Below, piece by piece: positions 59,053-64,000 of a stretch of 64,000 nt of DNA. The notes under the pieces were generated by a model, which worked only from the letters and a program-made list of their open reading frames with translations, searched no databases and was not told where the DNA came from. The translations under genes were made by a program, and so were the position numbers. How positions within the stretch are numbered: position 1 is the stretch's first letter; the number at the start of each line of letters is the position of its first letter. Origin of the DNA: Streptomyces venezuelae (GTDB lineage Bacteria > Actinomycetota > Actinomycetes > Streptomycetales > Streptomycetaceae); contig NZ_CP029192.1 of the NCBI RefSeq assembly GCF_008642315.1, positions 7,254,001 to 7,318,000 on the forward strand, in the 5' to 3' direction.

Positions 59053-59072
59053 GCCTGCGCCCGTTCGCGCCC

Positions 59073-59078
59073 TACGGT
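59073..59078 (+). promoter_or_regulatory. -10 box of a probable leaderless promoter
   Basis: TACGGT, seven bases, ATG 59086. Confidence 0.4.
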
Positions 59079-59085
59079 TCACCGC

Positions 59086-59682
59086 ATGAGTGGACGACGT
59101 GCGCGTTCCTTACCGCTCCTCACCGCCGCCTGCGGTGCCGCGCTGCTGCTGATCACCTCCTGTGGAAGCGACATCGGCACGCCCGCCGCGCGCGCCGGTG
59201 AGGCGAAGCCCTCCGCGTCCGGTGGCGACGGAGGCCGCTTCGAGGTGAAGTGCTACGGCGCCTTCACCGACTTCGAGGGCACCCCGCCGACCGGTCATCC
59301 GACGGTCTGCCCCGAGCGGCCCGCGTCCCGCCCGACGCCCACGGTCACCATGACGCCCCGCTTCGACCGGTCCAGGGGCTGGAGAGGGCCGACCTGCACG
59401 CCGCGGGACAGCCGGGGCGTGACCCGGCACGGGTCCCTGGTGACGTGCCTGCCGAACGGTGACGAGCACGAGTGGGTGTGGCCGGCGGGTCCGAGCGAGG
59501 ACCAGCCCTGTGTCGACGCGGGCGAGTGGGTCATCCGCACCCCTCTGCGCAGCATGGTCTGCCGCGACGGGGCCTGGGTGCGCGAGCCGTTGAAGAATCC
59601 CGCCCCCGCGCCCTCGGACACGTCGAAGCCCCGACTGCATCCTCCCGCCGGAAGGTGGCACACGGGCGTTCCCGGGTCCTGA
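59086..59682 (+). CDS. cysteine-rich putative lipoprotein
   Basis: 198 residues. Signal RSLPLLTAACGAALLLITSC ends in a lipobox (LITSC). The mature part has at least six further Cys and many Pro, with no recognised domain; disulfides are likely. Transcription seems separate from argR (34-base gap holding a -10 box). Function unknown. Confidence 0.65.
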   Translation: MSGRRARSLPLLTAACGAALLLITSCGSDIGTPAARAGEAKPSASGGDGGRFEVKCYGAFTDFEGTPPTGHPTVCPERPASRPTPTVTMTPRFDRSRGWRGPTCTPRDSRGVTRHGSLVTCLPNGDEHEWVWPAGPSEDQPCVDAGEWVIRTPLRSMVCRDGAWVREPLKNPAPAPSDTSKPRLHPPAGRWHTGVPGS

Positions 59683-59698
59683 CCGGTCGGACCCCGGC

Positions 59699-60670
59699 TC
59701 AGGACGTCTCGGACCGCCGCGCCCGATACGCCATCCACGCCGCCACCAACGCCCCCGAAACGTTGTGCCACACGGAGAACACCGCCGCCGGCAGTGCGGC
59801 GAGGGGGCTGAAGTGGGCCGTGGCCAGGGAGGCTGCCAAACCTGAGTTCTGCATGCCCACCTCGAACGCCATCGCGCGGGACGCCGGCGGGCCGAGTCGG
59901 GAGAGTTTGCCCGCGCCGTAGCCCAGTGCCAGGCCGAGGCCGTTGTGCAGGAACACCGCGAGGAAGACCAGCGCCGCCGCCGACTTGATCGCCGCGGCGC
60001 TGCCCGCGACGACGATGGCGACGATCGCCGCGATGGTCAGCGCGGACAGCCACGGCAGCGCGCCGAGCACCCGGTCGACGTACCGTCCGAAGAGCAGGCG
60101 TACGAGCAGGCCCGCGATCACCGGGAGCAGCACGGTCTTGAAGATGTCCGTGACCATCGAGCCCGCGTCGACCGGCAGGTACTCGCCCGCGAGCAGCAGG
60201 GTCAGGGGCGGGGTGATGAGGGGGGCCAGGACCGTGGAGACCGTGGCGACCGATACGGAGAGCGCCACGTCGCCGCGCGCCAGATACGTCACGACGTTGG
60301 ACGCCGTGCCGCTCGGCGCGCAGCCCACCAGGATCACGCCGGCCGCCAACTGCGGCGAGAGGCCGAGCGCGTGGGCGATGAGCCAGCCTAGGCCCGGCAT
60401 GATCACGTAGTGCGCGACGAGGCCGAGCGCGACGGCCCAGGGCCGTTTGACGACGCCCTGGAAGTCGAGCGGGGTCATGGTCAGGCCCATGCAGAACATC
60501 ACCACGCCGAGCAGGTACGGGACGTTCGTGCCCCAGCCTTCGAAGGCGTCCGGCAGGGCGAGTCCGAGGGCGCCCGCGGCCAGGACGAGGACGGGGAAGA
60601 CGGTGACGGCGCGGCGGGCCGCCTTGTCGGCCGGGTCCGTCTCTGCGGTGATCTGTTCGGGGTGCACGGC
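59699..60670 (-). CDS. bile acid:sodium symporter family transporter
   Basis: About 323 residues with nine to ten helices. VGCAPSGTASNVVTYLARGD and FEVGMQNSGLAASLA match the BASS family signature, including Na-site residues. The substrate may be a bile-acid-like or organic anion. GTG 60670 is assumed; a TTG at 60703 is also possible, so the start is uncertain by up to 11 residues. Confidence 0.83.
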   Translation of the reverse strand, partial: AVHPEQITAETDPADKAARRAVTVFPVLVLAAGALGLALPDAFEGWGTNVPYLLGVVMFCMGLTMTPLDFQGVVKRPWAVALGLVAHYVIMPGLGWLIAHALGLSPQLAAGVILVGCAPSGTASNVVTYLARGDVALSVSVATVSTVLAPLITPPLTLLLAGEYLPVDAGSMVTDIFKTVLLPVIAGLLVRLLFGRYVDRVLGALPWLSALTIAAIVAIVVAGSAAAIKSAAALVFLAVFLHNGLGLALGYGAGKLSRLGPPASRAMAFEVGMQNSGLAASLATAHFSPLAALPAAVFSVWHNVSGALVAAWMAYRARRSETS

Positions 60671-60724
60671 GCGATGCAACGCTCCGGCCGTGGGCGCGTG
60701 CAACCCCGTCTCGATATGTGGTCC

Positions 60725-61330
60725 CTACACGGAGGGTTCGGACGCGGCGGGGGCGGGTGGCAGGGGGAGGGGGAGTCCGGGGAGCCCGTCGATGCTCTGC
60801 GCGATGTGGTCCTTCTTGGTGAAGTACGCGTTGAGCGACGCGTCGTCCTCGCGCGCGAACCGCTTGCCGTGCAGGTCGCGGTCCTCGTCGTACGTCATGA
60901 AGGGGACCGCGTATCCGCAGGTGTCGCGGATGAGGTCGGCGTGCACGAGGATGATCGCGCGCAGCCCGTGCGGTGCCGGGTCGATGCCGGGGAAGTGGCC
61001 GAGGAGCTCCGCGAAGCGCGGGTCGTCGCGGAAGACGGGCTCGCCGCGCCCGTGCACCCGCACGATGTTCGGCGGCCCCTGGAACGCGCACCACATGAGC
61101 GTGATGCGGCCGTTCTCCCGCAGGTGGGCGATGGTCTCGGCGTTGCTGCCCGCGAAGTCGAGATAGGCGACGGTCCGGTCGTCGACGACGGCGAAGGAGC
61201 CCTTGAGGCCCTTGGGGGAGAGGTTGATCGTGCCGTCGTCGGCGAGGGGCGCGGTCGCGGTGAAGAACATCGGCTGTTCCTCGATGAACGTGCGGAGCCT
61301 GCCGTCTATGCGCTCGTGAGTCTTTCCCAT
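60725..61330 (-). CDS. pyridoxamine 5'-phosphate oxidase-fold protein
   Basis: 201 residues. The split-barrel flavin fold is shown by FFTATAPLADDGTINLSPKG, ENGRITLMWCAFQGPPNIVR and HGRGEPVF. Members bind FMN or F420 and reduce varied substrates; the function here is not clear. The C-terminus is Pro-rich. Divergent to argG. Confidence 0.8.
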   Translation of the reverse strand: MGKTHERIDGRLRTFIEEQPMFFTATAPLADDGTINLSPKGLKGSFAVVDDRTVAYLDFAGSNAETIAHLRENGRITLMWCAFQGPPNIVRVHGRGEPVFRDDPRFAELLGHFPGIDPAPHGLRAIILVHADLIRDTCGYAVPFMTYDEDRDLHGKRFAREDDASLNAYFTKKDHIAQSIDGLPGLPLPLPPAPAASEPSV

Positions 61331-61390
61331 GGCTGCGGATTATCGACCAGAGTCCTTTGGCTGTCTAACGACCCCGCGCCAGCCGCCACA

Positions 61391-61439
61391 TTGACGAAAC
61401 ATACGGTGCACTGCATACTCATGCATAGAACGTCATGCA
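61391..61439 (+). promoter_or_regulatory. argG promoter and ARG box
   Basis: TTGACG (61391-61396), 17 bases, CATACT (61414-61419). TGCAT-ACTC-ATGCA (61412-61425) is a perfect ARG box over the -10; a second ATGCA half-site is at 61435-61439. Confidence 0.75.
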
Positions 61440-61460
61440 ACGCCACGCAGGGAGGGGCCC

Positions 61461-62660
61461 ATGACCGAGCGCGTCGTACTCGCCTACTCGGGCGGTCTGG
61501 ACACCTCCGTCGCCATCGGCTGGATCGCCGAGGAGACGGGCGCCGAAGTGATCGCCGTCGCCGTCGACGTCGGCCAGGGCGGCGAGGACCTCGACGTCAT
61601 CCGCAAGCGCGCGCTCGCCTGCGGAGCCGTGGAGGCCGAGGTCGTCGACGCCAGGAACGAGTTCGCCGAGGAGTACTGCCTCCCGGCGATCAAGGCCAAC
61701 GCCCTCTACATGGACCGCTATCCGCTGGTCTCCGCCCTCTCGCGCCCCGCCATCGTCAAGCATCTGGTCGCCGCCGCCGAGAAGCACGGCGCCGGTACCG
61801 TCGCCCACGGCTGCACCGGCAAGGGCAACGACCAGGTGCGGTTCGAGGCAGGCATCGTCGCCCTCGCCCCCGGCCTCAAGTGCATCGCCCCCGTCCGTGA
61901 CTACGCGATGACCAGGGACAAGGCGATCGCCTTTTGCGAGGAGAAGGGGCTCCCGATCGCCACCACCAAGAAGTCCCCCTACTCCATCGACCAGAACGTC
62001 TTCGGACGCGCCGTCGAGACGGGCTTCCTGGAGGACATCTGGAACGCGCCGATCGAGGACATCTACGAGTACACCGCGAACCCGGCCGATCCGCGCGAGC
62101 CCGACGAGGTCGTCGTCTCCTTCGAGGCGGGCGTGCCGGTCGCCGTCGACGGCGAGCCCGTCACCGTCCTCCAGGCGATCCAGAGGCTCAATGAGCGCGC
62201 GGGCGCACAGGGCGTCGGCCGGATCGACATGGTCGAGGACCGCCTCGTCGGCATCAAGTCCCGCGAGGTGTACGAGGCTCCGGGCGCCCTCGCCCTCATC
62301 ACCGCCCACCAGGAGCTCGAGAACGTCACCGTGGAGCGTGAACTCGCGCGCCACAAGCGGCAGGTCGAGCAGCGCTGGGGCGAGCTGGTCTACGACGGCC
62401 TGTGGTTCTCCCCGCTCAAGCGGGCCCTTGACGGTTTCGTCAACGAGGCGAACCAGTACGTCACCGGCGACATCCGGATGACCCTGCACGGGGGACGCGC
62501 CGTCGTGACGGGCCGCAGATCCAGCCAGTCCCTCTACGATTTCCACCTCGCCACCTACGACTCGGGCGACACGTTCGACCAGTCCAAGGCGCAGGGCTTC
62601 ATCGAGATCTTCGGTCTCTCCGCGAAGATCGCCGCACGGCGCGACCCGCAGAACCCGTAA
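61461..62660 (+). CDS. argG: argininosuccinate synthase
   Basis: 399 residues. ATP-PPase motif [27 protein letters not shown] and [14 protein letters not shown] complete the active site. Converts citrulline and aspartate to argininosuccinate. ATG follows a GGGAGGGG track. In S. coelicolor argG (SCO7036) is far from the other arg genes, whereas here it precedes argH. Confidence 0.97.
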   Translation: MTERVVLAYSGGLDTSVAIGWIAEETGAEVIAVAVDVGQGGEDLDVIRKRALACGAVEAEVVDARNEFAEEYCLPAIKANALYMDRYPLVSALSRPAIVKHLVAAAEKHGAGTVAHGCTGKGNDQVRFEAGIVALAPGLKCIAPVRDYAMTRDKAIAFCEEKGLPIATTKKSPYSIDQNVFGRAVETGFLEDIWNAPIEDIYEYTANPADPREPDEVVVSFEAGVPVAVDGEPVTVLQAIQRLNERAGAQGVGRIDMVEDRLVGIKSREVYEAPGALALITAHQELENVTVERELARHKRQVEQRWGELVYDGLWFSPLKRALDGFVNEANQYVTGDIRMTLHGGRAVVTGRRSSQSLYDFHLATYDSGDTFDQSKAQGFIEIFGLSAKIAARRDPQNP

Positions 62661-62690
62661 CAGTTTTCAGCGACAGCAGCGACAGCTTGA

Positions 62691-64000
<1,310 letters not shown>

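Overview
The window is chromosomal DNA from a Streptomyces or very close relative. GC is very high throughout, GTG starts are frequent, and Leu codon TTA is almost absent: I found one, in the PAS histidine kinase at 16424. Gene order (a GlnA4-type ligase locus, infC-rpmI-rplT, an rRNA methyltransferase, a PAS kinase, pheST, argCJBDR, argH) is the conserved core order I know from S. coelicolor around SCO1614 down to SCO1570. I saw no tRNA, rRNA, IS element, CRISPR or prophage block. Nearly all of the DNA is assigned; the only gene-free stretch above 300 bases is the infC leader (13457-13847).

Layout. 1-7004: a FadR-type regulator (cut by the left edge), then glnA4, an aldehyde dehydrogenase and an SDR dehydrogenase in one operon, a terminator, and two tandem secreted HAD phosphatases; together they look like an amine (ethanolamine) and phospho-head-group utilisation locus. 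7069-13456: DUF2510 protein, PLP amino acid deaminase/aldolase, a proline-rich membrane protein coupled to a mycosin-like protease, SseB and DUF1844 proteins. 13457-21472: infC leader with attenuator, infC (AUC start), rpmI, rplT, 2'-O-methyltransferase, orphan PAS kinase, pheST. 21591-27842: SpoIIE-type phosphatase, HTH-TPR regulator, NUDIX hydrolase, small tail-anchored coiled coil, 3-hydroxybutyryl-CoA dehydrogenase, exported GHL10 hydrolase, DUF1918. 27936-37914: EamA exporter and MocR regulator with overlapping start codons, SUKH-3, GNAT, DUF6314, aldo/keto reductase, two secreted serine hydrolases, MFS exporter with its TetR repressor. 38006-45727: monomeric isocitrate dehydrogenase, a three-gene ABC exporter, and a divergent NarL-type two-component pair. 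45919-50044: LysR effector domain without HTH, DUF5997, SigJ-type sigma factor, AhpD-like protein, second aldo/keto reductase. 50070-53566: GtrA protein and a rifampin phosphotransferase preceded by a rifamycin-associated element. 54216-64000: argCJBDR, lipoprotein, bile-acid-type symporter, PPOX-fold protein, argG and the start of argH.

Regulation is the most informative layer. Visible sites include the infC attenuator and non-AUG start, ARG boxes at argC and argG (the argR gene is in the window), the rifamycin element, two aldo/keto reductase promoters with the same MerR-type 19-bp spacer and dyad, a 16-bp palindrome covering both start codons of the EamA/MocR pair, tandem TetR palindromes, a three-copy 22-bp-period array upstream of gtrA, and at least nine genes whose -10 box lies 5-8 nt from the start codon, as in leaderless transcripts. 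Function calls are from reading translated motifs; no database search was run.
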